From the NCBI GenBank assembly GCA_041674745.1, contig JBAYVD010000003.1, positions 1 to 64,000 on the forward strand: a stretch of 64,000 nt of DNA, in the 5' to 3' direction. The notes under the pieces were generated by a model. It was not told the origin of the DNA. It made no database searches and saw nothing but the letters and a program-made list of their open reading frames with translations. The translations under genes and the position numbers were made by a program. Origin of the DNA: UBA2040 sp041674745. Lineage in GTDB: Bacteria > Bacteroidota > Bacteroidia > Flavobacteriales_D > Crocinitomicaceae. Of the stretch, positions 16,923-25,233 are shown piece by piece. Numbering within the stretch: the stretch's first letter is position 1; each line of letters starts with the position of its first letter.

Positions 16923-16998
16923 GCTTGCTGATTTTCTTATGAAAGTACAAAAATATCTTTCGTTCATCGAGAATGCTAGCTAAAATTATACACGAAAT

Positions 16999-17028
16999 AA
17001 GGCGGTAAAAATTTTCCTCTACCGCCTT
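16999..17028 (-). terminator. Terminator of the DUF2202 gene
   Basis: Stem AAGGCGGTA (16999-17007) / TACCGCCTT (17020-17028) is followed on the minus strand by a weak T-tract (ATTTCG). It lies just downstream of the DUF2202 stop. Confidence 0.65.
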
Positions 17029-17056
17029 TTATTCTTGTTGAAAAGTTCACAATGGG

Positions 17057-17698
17057 TCAAAGGGAACCTTTTTCTTTAGGGCTGTTCAGGATAGCCTCTA
17101 ATTCCGTTTGGGTAATAAATTGTGCTGTATATGTTCCTCCAGCACTAACGATTTGGCTGTAAAAAGAGCGCATGTGATTTCTGCTTCCTTTGTTCAAATT
17201 GGCAAAAACGTAGAGAATATCTTGGTTGTCTACTTTGGTTGTCCAATCATTGAGATCGTAGATATCCAAGTCCTCAATGGTTGCTCCAACCAAGAATGCA
17301 TCCAAGGAACTATTGGTGCCTTGCGCCACCAAATTGTTGTACAAGGTTTGCAAAGTAGAGTCTGTAAATACACCAATAACATTTGTATGCACAGGATCTG
17401 GAAGACTGTATTTGTTGAGCAACGTCAAAATGGCATCTGTATGCGTTTGTTCACTAGAAGAAATGTTGTTGAAGACATTCACGCCCCATTTGTTATACAA
17501 GGTAACGTAGACGTCGTGGGCGAGCTTTTCTTCTTCACGCATCAAGGTCAAACTTTTTATTTCATCGGCATTTAAGGGTTCAGATGGAAAAGCGTTGATT
17601 TGAGAAGTTATATCTGTTGCTGGGTTAGCAACAACGTCCTTTTTGCAACTTGCAATGGTGAAAAAGGTAAGAGCGAAAATAATAAGTACACTTTTCAT
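17057..17698 (-). CDS. DUF2202 ferritin-like lipoprotein
   Basis: 213 residues from MKSVLIIFALTFFTIASCKK (17698), with a lipobox ending at SC. The domain contains LMREEEKLAHDVYVTLYNKWG, SSSEQTHTDAILTLLNKY and NLNKGSRNHMRSFYSQI. The spaced E...E..H and H residues on helices are characteristic of DUF2202, a four-helix ferritin-like fold thought to bind a di-metal centre. It would sit at the periplasmic or outer-membrane surface. The substrate is unknown. Confidence 0.88.
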   Translation of the reverse strand: MKSVLIIFALTFFTIASCKKDVVANPATDITSQINAFPSEPLNADEIKSLTLMREEEKLAHDVYVTLYNKWGVNVFNNISSSEQTHTDAILTLLNKYSLPDPVHTNVIGVFTDSTLQTLYNNLVAQGTNSSLDAFLVGATIEDLDIYDLNDWTTKVDNQDILYVFANLNKGSRNHMRSFYSQIVSAGGTYTAQFITQTELEAILNSPKEKGSL

Positions 17699-17853
17699 GG
17701 CTTTAAATTTTGGGTTTGTATTCAATTACTCCCGCAATTTACGTTGTCAAACAGTTATTATCCGCAATGTTTGTTACACAAGGTATTCCATTGTTTTACT
17801 TTAACATTTTTTTGATTTCATCCCGGTGGAAAAAACACCTTGGTTGCTGACGG

Positions 17854-19002
17854 TCAATGTCCAATCTCTAAAATTCCCTTGCGGTAACTTCGTATTTTTC
17901 CATTCAGTTCTACCTCCATACATGGTTCAGTGTGGGAGACCAATTTCTGGATCAGTTCACCTTTTTCATTGTATGTGTAGTTGGTAACCATACATTTGGT
18001 CCCGTTGGATAGACAATAGGATTCCTGTTGCTTGGTGTTTTGAGGTTGGTTATACGTTGCACTGTAAAATCGTCCATCGGGAAGTTGCTGGCCGAGGAAG
18101 GTGAGTTGTTTTTCGTCGTTGTATTTTTCTGTGTACAGGTATTCGGGACAATAATTGGAATACTTTCGGTATTCTTTTACATCACCATCCTCAAATCGAT
18201 TGATGTATTCGGCATAAATTTCGTAGAAATGCGAGTAAAAATATTCTCCTTTTGGAAGTGAGCAACTGTCAACGGGCAAATTCGAGAGATGCACTAAATT
18301 CATTGAACTACCATTGCCCAGACTATCTGCATAATACCAAAATAAGTCACTTTCGTATCGGATGAAGTAATTTTTTCCTTCCCAGCTTAGTTCTGTGGCC
18401 TTACTTCGCTTGATCTTTAATGGAATGAAATGAGTGGTAAAACCATTTTCATGCATCTCTTGTTTTGGACTGAAATTTTGTGTTTCATCGAAATCGCTGT
18501 AATAATGATAAATACTGTCACCCAAAGCGATTCCGTTGGGATTGTAGGTTAAATTTACTTTGTAAATTCCAGCAAAAATCGGGATTTCAAAACGGTGATG
18601 TGCGTTATTGGAAACAGTGTAATTTTCAAAATCATTCATATAAATCGGCAACACAATTTGTTCCAAAGGTTTCAGATATCGAATTTCCACCGTTCCAGGT
18701 TGATCCATCGGTAAGTTGATTTCCCGGTCTTCCGTGGCTCTTAAAATAAAAGTATTGTTGGCTTTGTCGTATAAATTGAGGTAAAATAACTTTTGTCCTG
18801 AATTTTGGGTGTTTGGTAAAAGAACGGGGTAGGATTGATCTTCGCTGGTATTGGTAATCGTGATCAAAAAAGTAATTTTTTCTCCTTCGTAATAGGATTC
18901 TTTTTCCGTACTCAAAGAAAATTGAACTGGATTGTATTTTAAATCAGCCAGGGCATAAGTTGCAAAAAACAAGGAAAAGAAAAAAGTCGAATAGTTAGAC
19001 AT
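17854..19002 (-). CDS. Hypothetical exported protein with intracellular-proteinase-inhibitor-like N-domain
   Basis: 382 residues with a signal peptide MSNYSTFFFSLFFATYALA. Residues about 25-180 include STEKESYYEGEKITFLITITN, a beta-sandwich opening that recalls BsuPI-like or DUF-type immunoglobulin folds. The C-terminal third resembles MORN/YwqK-style strands (FEDGDVKEYRKYS, YNDEKQLTFLG, YNEKGELIQKLV), often found in Bacteroidota surface proteins. No enzyme motif or sorting tail is visible. Monocistronic. Function unknown. Confidence 0.7.
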   Translation of the reverse strand: MSNYSTFFFSLFFATYALADLKYNPVQFSLSTEKESYYEGEKITFLITITNTSEDQSYPVLLPNTQNSGQKLFYLNLYDKANNTFILRATEDREINLPMDQPGTVEIRYLKPLEQIVLPIYMNDFENYTVSNNAHHRFEIPIFAGIYKVNLTYNPNGIALGDSIYHYYSDFDETQNFSPKQEMHENGFTTHFIPLKIKRSKATELSWEGKNYFIRYESDLFWYYADSLGNGSSMNLVHLSNLPVDSCSLPKGEYFYSHFYEIYAEYINRFEDGDVKEYRKYSNYCPEYLYTEKYNDEKQLTFLGQQLPDGRFYSATYNQPQNTKQQESYCLSNGTKCMVTNYTYNEKGELIQKLVSHTEPCMEVELNGKIRSYRKGILEIGH

Positions 19003-19109
19003 GATGATCCATTTTCACAAAGGTAGTTGAACAATTGATGATTTGAAAACCAACGTTCTTGCCAACCGTGCCGAAACAAGAGTTAGCAAGAACGTCTGAT
19101 TTTAGTTTT

Positions 19110-21524
19110 TTAAAGAGTGAAAATCACTTTTAAACTGATGTTTCTTCCCATGTTGAACACGCCCGTTCGTCCTGTTAAAGGATTGATGGGCGCATATTTC
19201 AAACGACTCAAATGACTTTGATAAGCCACATTTCCCAAGTTTTCGGCACTTAAATAAATACTCATAAAATTGCTTCGGTGAAATGCAGATACATTCGTGC
19301 CCAAACCAGCACTCAAAAGTGTGTAACCGGAGGTAGCGGTTTCCGTTTGATAGGCTCGGTAGTAATTGTTCTGATCGAAATAATGATCCACGGCAAACTT
19401 CACGTAAGCATTGGTCAAATTTTTCCCCACTTTTTTAAACTGGGCACGCAATTCTCCTCGGTATTTTGGCGCAGGAATAAACGGCAAATATTTTGTGCTG
19501 TCGGGTTGCTTGTTTTGGGTTGCTTGCACGTAGGAAAAACTATTTTCAATGTGCAACCAATCGAAAGGATGTGGGTGAACATCCAAATAAATTTCACCGC
19601 CCAACAAGGTCGCATTTCCCTGCGCAAACTGATAAGCAGGTGCGGGATCAGCTGGATCAGGTATGGAATCTCCTCCAAAAAAACTGGTCAACTTCTCCGA
19701 ATAAATATAATTGGAGATGAAGTTGGCAAAAGGCGTGAACTCGAAAGTGGCATGATCGGAATTGATGAAGTAGGCCAAATCAATTTGATGACTAATTTCT
19801 GCCTTCAAATTGGGCGTTCCATGTTCGTAGCGCAAAGTGCCTTCGTGTCGACCGTTGGAAGCGATTTCTGCAATATTCGGTGCTCGAAAACCACGCGATA
19901 GATTGAATTTTAAGGTCGATTTTTTATTGATTTGATATGACAAGCCTGCGCTTCCTGAATAACTGTTGTAATTTTTAGTGAAGGCCGTAAATTTTGTAAA
20001 AGTGCTGTTGTCTGCCTGTGAAACCGCGGCTCCCAAACTGTCCAAAATCAGCGTTTCGGTTTGAATATTTCGGTTGTCGAAACGCAAACCACCCGCAACG
20101 GTCAATTTTTTGAAGGTTTTTTGGGTAAAAACAAATCCGCCAACATCGAATAAATTGTATTCCGGCACCAGAAATTCCAAACCTTTGTTGGCATTGTGTT
20201 GTTGCATGCCACTTGTTCCAATCGATGTTTCCCAACCTTTCTTTTCTTTGAAATTGTAGCTAACGCTGTAATTAAAGGTATTCAAATCGAAAAACAACGC
20301 TTTATCGTTGGGATTTGCCACGTCGCCAAATTCTTTTCGTTGGTTGTTTTGATAGCCCAAATCCACGTGAATAGTTCCTTTTTTGAGGATAAAGTAATTG
20401 TTCACCAAAACCCGCAAATGGTTGACTTCTTGGTGCGGAAATCCTACTTGGTAACCGTTTAAATCTTTTGCCGTTGCGGAATTTTCCAAAACAGAACCAT
20501 TGCCATCCGAACTCATGACCATGAAATTTCCTAAACTATCCCGTTCGCCTTCCACCATGTTGATGGAGTTGTTAAACGAACTCAAATTCACATGAGAATA
20601 CCCCCATTTTTTCGTGATTCCCAAAAATAAACTTCCGTTGAATTCTTGGAAACCGGAGTTGTAGACTTTGCCATCGTATTTGTTTTGGTAGTTGCCGGCG
20701 TATTTATTACTGAAACGTCCCAACCATTGATAACCATTTTTGTTGCCCGCGTTTGAGAGCGAATAGCCGATCAAATTGTTGTTGGTTTGGTAATTGGAAA
20801 TGAGTTGTGTTTTGATCTGGCCCGACGATAGAGCTTTCGGCGAAATGAAATTTAAAACTCCAGCGATACCGTCCGAACCGTACATCAAACTTCCTGGTCC
20901 TTTCACAATTTCAATGCGGTCGATGGAATATTCATCAATTTCAATTCCGTGTTCGTCGCCCCATTGCTGACCTTCTTGGCGAATTCCGTTGTAAAGTGAA
21001 ATTACCCGGTTGTAACCCAATCCTCGAATCGTTGGTTTGGAAATTCCAGCACCGGTCGTAATTTGACTTATGCCGGGAACGTTTTTCAACGCGTCGATTA
21101 AATTGGTGGAACTACTTTCGTTCAGCGAAGCCATGTCGATGGGTTTGATGATGATGGGGCTCAACTTCAATTCGGTGGAATGGGAAACGGCCGTTACAAC
21201 CACTTCATTCAATTCAGCTACCGATTCGCTCAGCCGAAAATGAAGAACGGTGTCCTTGACAATGGAGATTCGTTCGACTCTTTTTTTGAAACCCGCCAAA
21301 TTGATTTCAAAAAGGTAGGTGCCTGATTTGATGTTGTCTAATTTGAATTTCCCGTCTTGATCGGTGGCTGTGCCCGTTTTTAAATCAGTAATGTAAACCG
21401 TCACTCCGGTTAAAATTTCATTGGTTTTCTCTTCTTTTACGTCACCTGAAATTTGGTTTTGAGCGACGACGTTTTGCGCTGCGCAGAAAAGCACAAGGCA
21501 AGTGTAAATGAACTTGATTTTCAT
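19110..21524 (-). CDS. TonB-dependent outer-membrane receptor
   Basis: 804 residues from ATG 21524, with a signal peptide ending near NVVAQ. An N-terminal carboxypeptidase-like domain (SGDVKEEKTNEILTGVTVYI, TATDQDGKFKLDNI) precedes the plug (ALKNVPGISQITTGAGIS, IRGLGYNRV, EIVKGPGSLMYGSDGIAGVLNF), followed by a 22-strand barrel ending ISLKVIFTL. It imports a TonB-energised ligand. The adjacent His/Cys-rich protein suggests a metal such as copper or zinc, but no metal-binding loop is conclusive. A hairpin at 21557-21582 lies between the two genes. Confidence 0.92.
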   Translation of the reverse strand: MKIKFIYTCLVLFCAAQNVVAQNQISGDVKEEKTNEILTGVTVYITDLKTGTATDQDGKFKLDNIKSGTYLFEINLAGFKKRVERISIVKDTVLHFRLSESVAELNEVVVTAVSHSTELKLSPIIIKPIDMASLNESSSTNLIDALKNVPGISQITTGAGISKPTIRGLGYNRVISLYNGIRQEGQQWGDEHGIEIDEYSIDRIEIVKGPGSLMYGSDGIAGVLNFISPKALSSGQIKTQLISNYQTNNNLIGYSLSNAGNKNGYQWLGRFSNKYAGNYQNKYDGKVYNSGFQEFNGSLFLGITKKWGYSHVNLSSFNNSINMVEGERDSLGNFMVMSSDGNGSVLENSATAKDLNGYQVGFPHQEVNHLRVLVNNYFILKKGTIHVDLGYQNNQRKEFGDVANPNDKALFFDLNTFNYSVSYNFKEKKGWETSIGTSGMQQHNANKGLEFLVPEYNLFDVGGFVFTQKTFKKLTVAGGLRFDNRNIQTETLILDSLGAAVSQADNSTFTKFTAFTKNYNSYSGSAGLSYQINKKSTLKFNLSRGFRAPNIAEIASNGRHEGTLRYEHGTPNLKAEISHQIDLAYFINSDHATFEFTPFANFISNYIYSEKLTSFFGGDSIPDPADPAPAYQFAQGNATLLGGEIYLDVHPHPFDWLHIENSFSYVQATQNKQPDSTKYLPFIPAPKYRGELRAQFKKVGKNLTNAYVKFAVDHYFDQNNYYRAYQTETATSGYTLLSAGLGTNVSAFHRSNFMSIYLSAENLGNVAYQSHLSRLKYAPINPLTGRTGVFNMGRNISLKVIFTL

Positions 21525-21556
21525 CTTCAATATCTTTTTATGAAATAAAATAATTG

Positions 21557-21582
21557 TTCAGGACACGAAAAATTGTCCTGAA
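21557..21582 (-). terminator. Hairpin between His/Cys-rich gene and TonB receptor gene (attenuator?)
   Basis: Arms TTCAGGAC (21557-21564) and GTCCTGAA (21575-21582) lie directly after the stop of the upstream gene and about 30 bases before the receptor start. Only a short T-rich stretch follows on the minus strand. It could reduce read-through into the receptor gene or protect mRNA. Confidence 0.5.
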
Positions 21583-21586
21583 AATA

Positions 21587-21970
21587 CTAGGCGATATAGG
21601 ATGAAATCCTTGGAGGACCTCGATTGAAAAATTGCGAGGGTGCTTGGAAATAATAGCGATTGGAGAATGCTGGACACTCAGTACCAAATTCGATTGCAAA
21701 AATTTCCGTACTTACTTCTTGAAAAAGTTGCGGCGAAAACGTATGATGGTCGCAGAGCCAACATTTTTCAGGCTCTTGGGTAATGTGTGATTTGTGGTGA
21801 CAACCGCCATCCTCATGGGCAAAGTAGATTACTTTTTCACAGGAAGTGGCACTTTCGTATGTTTCAACGGGCGCTTCGTGATGGTGGAACAACAAGGCCG
21901 GAATGCTGCTAATCAAATAGACCAGTAACAGTAATATCGCTTTGAATTGAATTCCTTCTTTTTTCTTCAC
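21587..21970 (-). CDS. Small His/Cys-rich membrane-anchored protein (metal-related?)
   Basis: 127 residues; the only usable start in frame is GTG at 21970. A single hydrophobic segment (AILLLLVYLISSIPALL) is followed by HHHEAP, then FAHEDGGCHHKSH and CWLCDHHTF, a dense set of potential metal ligands. The remainder is aromatic. I recall similar short proteins beside TonB-dependent receptors in flavobacteria, loosely like DUF2946. A role in sensing or delivering copper or zinc is suggested by the residues and the neighbour, not shown. Confidence 0.65.
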   Translation of the reverse strand: MKKKEGIQFKAILLLLVYLISSIPALLFHHHEAPVETYESATSCEKVIYFAHEDGGCHHKSHITQEPEKCWLCDHHTFSPQLFQEVSTEIFAIEFGTECPAFSNRYYFQAPSQFFNRGPPRISSYIA

Positions 21971-22049
21971 CTCGGCGCAAAGATAATCGAAATAGATTTT
22001 AGGAAGCCGAGAGATTTTCCTTATTTTTCAAATCTCAAATATAGTATAC

Positions 22050-22439
22050 ATGCAATTTCAAGAAATTATTTCGGCAGTTGAAACTTTTCACACTGCTTTC
22101 AAAATAGGCAACAGCTACGAACCAACTGTAGATTTATCAACTTCAGACATCGAATTACGTCACCGTTTGATGGCAGAGGAAAATGAAGAGTACATGGAAG
22201 CGGCTAAAAACGGTGATTTAGTCGAAGTGGCCGATGCTTTGGGTGATATGTTGTACATTCTTTGCGGAACGATTTTGAAACACGGAATGCAACACAAAAT
22301 CGAAGAAGTTTTCCAAGAAATCCAACGCTCGAATATGAGTAAACTCGACGCAAACGGACAACCGATTTATCGTGAAGATGGAAAGGTGATGAAATCAGAA
22401 TTGTATTTCAAACCGGATATTGCCGCGATTTTAGGTTGA
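22050..22439 (+). CDS. MazG-like all-alpha NTP pyrophosphohydrolase
   Basis: 129 residues. The metal-binding helices are visible: AEENEEYMEAA (ExxEE) and EVADALGDMLYIL (ExxD). This places the protein in the all-alpha NTP-PPase superfamily, in the subgroup annotated as phosphoribosyl-ATP pyrophosphohydrolase-like. It would hydrolyse non-canonical or excess nucleoside triphosphates to monophosphates. The C-terminal extension YREDGKVMKSELYFKPDI is typical of this subgroup. It is divergent from the His/Cys-rich gene. Confidence 0.88.
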   Translation: MQFQEIISAVETFHTAFKIGNSYEPTVDLSTSDIELRHRLMAEENEEYMEAAKNGDLVEVADALGDMLYILCGTILKHGMQHKIEEVFQEIQRSNMSKLDANGQPIYREDGKVMKSELYFKPDIAAILG

Positions 22440-22757
22440 AGACAAGACTCAATTTTTTAGCCGCAGATTTCACAGATTTCACAGATTTTTTTACGAACAG
22501 GCATGAATTTATGCATCTCGGTCAAATAACAAAACTTAATCCCTTAAATCTGCGTAATCTGTGGCAAAGTGATGAGGCCAGAATTATAGTTCAAACCCAA
22601 TATTGCGGCGATTCTAAAATAGTGGACATTTGAGTGGTTTGGATTTACGAATTTTGCAGGCTAAAACCGTAAATCCACCTAACTTTATCCTGAATTTTTT
22701 TTGCACTTTTGCAAGCATATATTCACTTGAATTTAACTAACCTAACCATTAGACCAA
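22440..22757. repeat. Gene-free stretch with word-repeat palindrome and hairpin
   Basis: The left arm at about 22460-22489 reiterates CACAGATTT (CCGCAGATTT, CACAGATTT, CACAGATTT). The right arm at 22543-22566 carries the complement words AAATCTGCG and AATCTGTGGC. A second hairpin follows: TGGATTTACG (22640-22649) / CGTAAATCCA (22668-22677). A short open frame across the first element codes only for the repeat (FTDFTDFF) and is not a gene. The remainder up to 22757 is AT-rich leader of the lipoprotein gene. Confidence 0.65.
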
Positions 22758-23519
22758 ATGAAAAAAATTATTTTAGCAACACTCCTAATACCATTTTTAT
22801 TCACTAGCTGCAAAAAAAAAGAAGCTGAATGCAGCGAGCCCGAGACAATCTATTTTAACATTGAAGAAAACGTTCAAATTGGGTGGCCTTTGAAAATGTA
22901 TTATGAATCACCATACAGCGAAACAATTGAAATAACTTTTCCAAATGGAGAAATTAAAAAATTGACTCCTTCTGAATACATCAATAATTCCTATTACATA
23001 TTAACGGATTCAGCAACTGCAGAACATAGTGGTCACTATAAAGGAGCAATTCGAAATGGTTCATGCATTCAAAAAAATGGAGTGGATGATGTTCAGATTT
23101 TACCAATTTCAAACCCATCCTGTACTGTTCCAGATAATACGGGAACTTCCTCAATTGGAGGTGTTGGGGACGAAACCTATACATTTGTTTACAAGCACAG
23201 CACTGGTTCCGTGAATGTAATAAATGGCGAGGTGGGAAACGCTCAAATAAGTTTTGCTTTTAATGGCACAACTCCTCCTAAGCCAGGACTATACAGTACT
23301 TATACTGGTCATGGCTATTATCCATTGACGGATGATCCAAAAGAAGTTGCTGTGACGGTTACAAAATGGGTGAATGCGTTTTATATAAAAGGCAATGAGA
23401 AAGTCTTTGTAAATTATGTTAATGGAAACATTGAAGTCACGATGTGTTCAGCAGAATTTACTAACGCTGTCAGCTCCACACCTTTGTTTATATCCACGAA
23501 ATTAGTAGTAAGTCAATAA
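22758..23519 (+). CDS. Hypothetical lipoprotein
   Basis: 253 residues; MKKIILATLLIPFLFTSCKKK is a lipoprotein signal with the Bacteroidota SCKK surface-export-like motif after the Cys. The first half looks like an Ig-like/PKD-like domain (YESPYSETIEITFPNGEIKKL). The second half may be a separate beta-sandwich (GTTPPKPGLYSTYTG). I do not recognise the family. Monocistronic, followed 88 bp later by the Nudix gene. Confidence 0.72.
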   Translation: MKKIILATLLIPFLFTSCKKKEAECSEPETIYFNIEENVQIGWPLKMYYESPYSETIEITFPNGEIKKLTPSEYINNSYYILTDSATAEHSGHYKGAIRNGSCIQKNGVDDVQILPISNPSCTVPDNTGTSSIGGVGDETYTFVYKHSTGSVNVINGEVGNAQISFAFNGTTPPKPGLYSTYTGHGYYPLTDDPKEVAVTVTKWVNAFYIKGNEKVFVNYVNGNIEVTMCSAEFTNAVSSTPLFISTKLVVSQ

Positions 23520-23607
23520 TGGCAAGACAAGGAATTTTTTTTAGGGCTTCTTGTTTGCTTTATTATGACACTCGTCGTTTAACTTTAAGAATGTGTTTCA
23601 CAAAAGG

Positions 23608-24036
23608 ATGAACAAATTTAATATTCGTGTATACGGCATTTTAATCAACGACAGAAAAGAAGTTTTGCTGTCGTCCGAATTGCGTTTTGGAAAATCCATG
23701 ATAAAATTTCCGGGTGGTGGATTAGAATTTGGCGAAGGACAAAAAGAATGCCTTCATCGCGAATTTCAAGAAGAATGTGGAATTGATGTCGAAGTAGGCG
23801 ATTTGTTTTATGTCAATGATTTCCACCAAGTTTCGGCTTTCAGTCCTGATCAACAACTGTTTAGTTTTTATTATTGGGTGAAATACGCCGATGCTCATTT
23901 ACTAGAAACCGTTTCACTCGATCATCAACACGCATCCGAAGGCGAAAAATTGGTTTGGCGTTCATTGGACCAACTTTCAGCGGATGACATGACCTTTCCC
24001 ATTGATAAAATTGTGGCTCAGATGTTAGTGGATTAA
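23608..24036 (+). CDS. Nudix hydrolase
   Basis: 142 residues from MNKFNIRVYGILINDRKE (an upstream in-frame start at 23593 adds five residues). The Nudix box GGLEFGEGQKECLHREFQEE then CGI matches Gx5Ex7REUxEExGU, with the catalytic Glu residues intact. It would hydrolyse a nucleoside-diphosphate-linked substrate; specificity cannot be read. It converges with the degenerate helicase gene across an inverted repeat at 24036-24089. Confidence 0.9.
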   Translation: MNKFNIRVYGILINDRKEVLLSSELRFGKSMIKFPGGGLEFGEGQKECLHREFQEECGIDVEVGDLFYVNDFHQVSAFSPDQQLFSFYYWVKYADAHLLETVSLDHQHASEGEKLVWRSLDQLSADDMTFPIDKIVAQMLVD

Positions 24037-24089
24037 CCGCAAAGGTCGCGGAGTCCCGATAATAATCTAGACTTTGCGCTCTCCGCGGT
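24036..24089. repeat. GC-rich inverted repeat between convergent genes
   Basis: ACCGCAAAGGTCGCGGAG (24036-24053) pairs imperfectly with CTTTGCGCTCTCCGCGGT (24072-24089). It is noticeably more GC-rich than the surroundings. Its position between two convergent stops suggests a bidirectional terminator. The wording also matches a type of intergenic element I recall from other Bacteroidota. Confidence 0.65.
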
Positions 24090-24096
24090 AAAAAAC

Positions 24097-24705
24097 CTAC
24101 ATTTTCACCTTCAAAAACCCAAAAGGAATCTGCTCGCAGAACGATTCTAGCTTTTCATTGTAGGTTTTCGCGCCGATTAATATTTGGCATTTTGGCAAAC
24201 TGTCCGCAAAGCGGGACAAGAATCCAGGGTTGTTTTTCACCAAAGTTTGGTTGGCGTCGTCAATCACAAATAAGCGAAGCATGTTCAAGTTCAATCCACT
24301 TTGAATGTACAAATCGTAAATCCGTTTGGTCGTTCCAATCACAATTTCGGTTCCATCAAAAATATCGTTTCGCTGTTGAATTTGTTTGCCTCGATCGTGT
24401 GCCAAGTCAATTGTCAAATCCATGTGGCGGGACCATTTTTTCAAATCCTCGTAGCGAGCAACGGCTTCATTGTCAGTGGCGCAAATAATAACAACGCGCG
24501 GAGATCCTTCTTCAGGCGTTGGCACCTTGTGCAAAGCTGTTATGATAAACAAGGTTGACAATCCAATTCCACCTTCGCTAATCACGATGAGGTTTTTTCC
24601 CTCCCGAATTTTTGTAAACAACTTTTGTTGAGCGGGCAAAAAATCGCTAAATCCAGCTGTATTTAAATTTTCGATTAATGTTTCTTGTAATTTTTCGAAT
24701 GCCAT
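24097..24705 (-). CDS. Degenerate single-domain DEAD-box-like protein
   Basis: 202 residues covering only the first RecA-like domain of a DEAD-box helicase. Motif positions are kept but catalytic residues are lost. Q-motif-like GFSDFLPAQQ (18-27) is followed by Walker A SEGGIGLST (43-51), which lacks the Lys. Motif Ia is CATDNEA, Ib is IGTTKRIYD, motif II is IDDAN (148-152) in place of DEAD, and motif III is IGAKT. No second domain follows, and the gene ends cleanly, so this is not a recent truncation. It may bind RNA or a partner without ATPase activity. Confidence 0.8.
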   Translation of the reverse strand: MAFEKLQETLIENLNTAGFSDFLPAQQKLFTKIREGKNLIVISEGGIGLSTLFIITALHKVPTPEEGSPRVVIICATDNEAVARYEDLKKWSRHMDLTIDLAHDRGKQIQQRNDIFDGTEIVIGTTKRIYDLYIQSGLNLNMLRLFVIDDANQTLVKNNPGFLSRFADSLPKCQILIGAKTYNEKLESFCEQIPFGFLKVKM

Positions 24706-24809
24706 AGTTAGGATATTAAGATAGTAAGATTTTAGGATACTAGGATTTTTGAGAATTGCCTATTTGGCGTGTCTTTAAATCTTGAAGTCCTAAAGTCTTT
24801 AAATCTAAA
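24706..24809. repeat. Word-repeat palindrome (TTAGGAT/TTAAGAT), copy a
   Basis: The left half reiterates TTAGGATATTAAGAT and TTTTAGGATACTAGGAT. The right half carries complementary words (AAATCTTGAAGTCCTAAAG, TTTAAATCTAAATC). Two further stretches with the same words lie at 25139-25225 and 27692-27785. It fills the gap upstream of the degenerate helicase gene. Confidence 0.6.
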
Positions 24810-25136
24810 TCATTTCAATTTTTCATTATTTATATGCCGTTCGCTATCGCGATTGGTTTTCTTTTCTAAATTTTTCTGCAAAGCAGCCTCCAAATCTACA
24901 CCCGTTTGGTTGGCTAAACAAATTAATACGAACAAAACATCTGCCAGTTCGTCGCCGAGGTCTTTATTTTTGTCCGATTCTTTTTCACTTTGTTCACCAT
25001 ATCGACGAGCAATGATGCGCGCCACCTCGCCAACTTCTTCCGTAAGCATGGCCATATTGGTCAATTCATTGAAGTACCGTACTCCAACTTCCTTGATCCA
25101 TTTGTCGACTATATTTTGCGCTTCTTTTATTTCCAT
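24810..25136 (-). CDS. MazG-like nucleotide pyrophosphohydrolase
   Basis: 108 residues with the MazG metal site: LTEEVGEVARIIARRYGE (EExxE) and DLGDELADVLFVLICLAN (ExxD). Length and motifs match the short RS21-C6/MazG-like group annotated as nucleotide pyrophosphohydrolase. It would cleanse non-canonical dNTPs. It is a second NTP-PPase within 3 kb of the one at 22050; the two are distinct in sequence. It lies downstream of dtd and rsgA on the same strand. Confidence 0.9.
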   Translation of the reverse strand: MEIKEAQNIVDKWIKEVGVRYFNELTNMAMLTEEVGEVARIIARRYGEQSEKESDKNKDLGDELADVLFVLICLANQTGVDLEAALQKNLEKKTNRDSERHINNEKLK

Positions 25137-25138
25137 CT

Positions 25139-25225
25139 ATTTGACATTAAGATTTTAAGAGCTTAGGATTTTAAGACGAAATAGGAGTTATTCCTACAAT
25201 CTTGATGTCCTATAATCCTACTCAT
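25139..25225. repeat. Word-repeat palindrome (TTAGGAT/TTAAGAT), copy b
   Basis: Left words ACATTAAGATTTTAAGAG and TTAGGATTTTAAGAC are mirrored by right words ACAATCTTGATGTCC and TATAATCCTACTC. It occupies the gap between the MazG-like gene and dtd. Confidence 0.6.
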
Positions 25226-25233
25226 CAATAAAA

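Noticed and set aside
22436..22633. Small open frame after the MazG-like gene
   Set aside because: It begins with TTG and encodes only the CACAGATTT word repeat (FTDFTDFF); no protein features.
24810..25136. Toxin-antitoxin role for the MazG-like protein
   Set aside because: It sits with dtd and rsgA, not a toxin gene; a house-cleaning NTP-PPase is the simpler reading.
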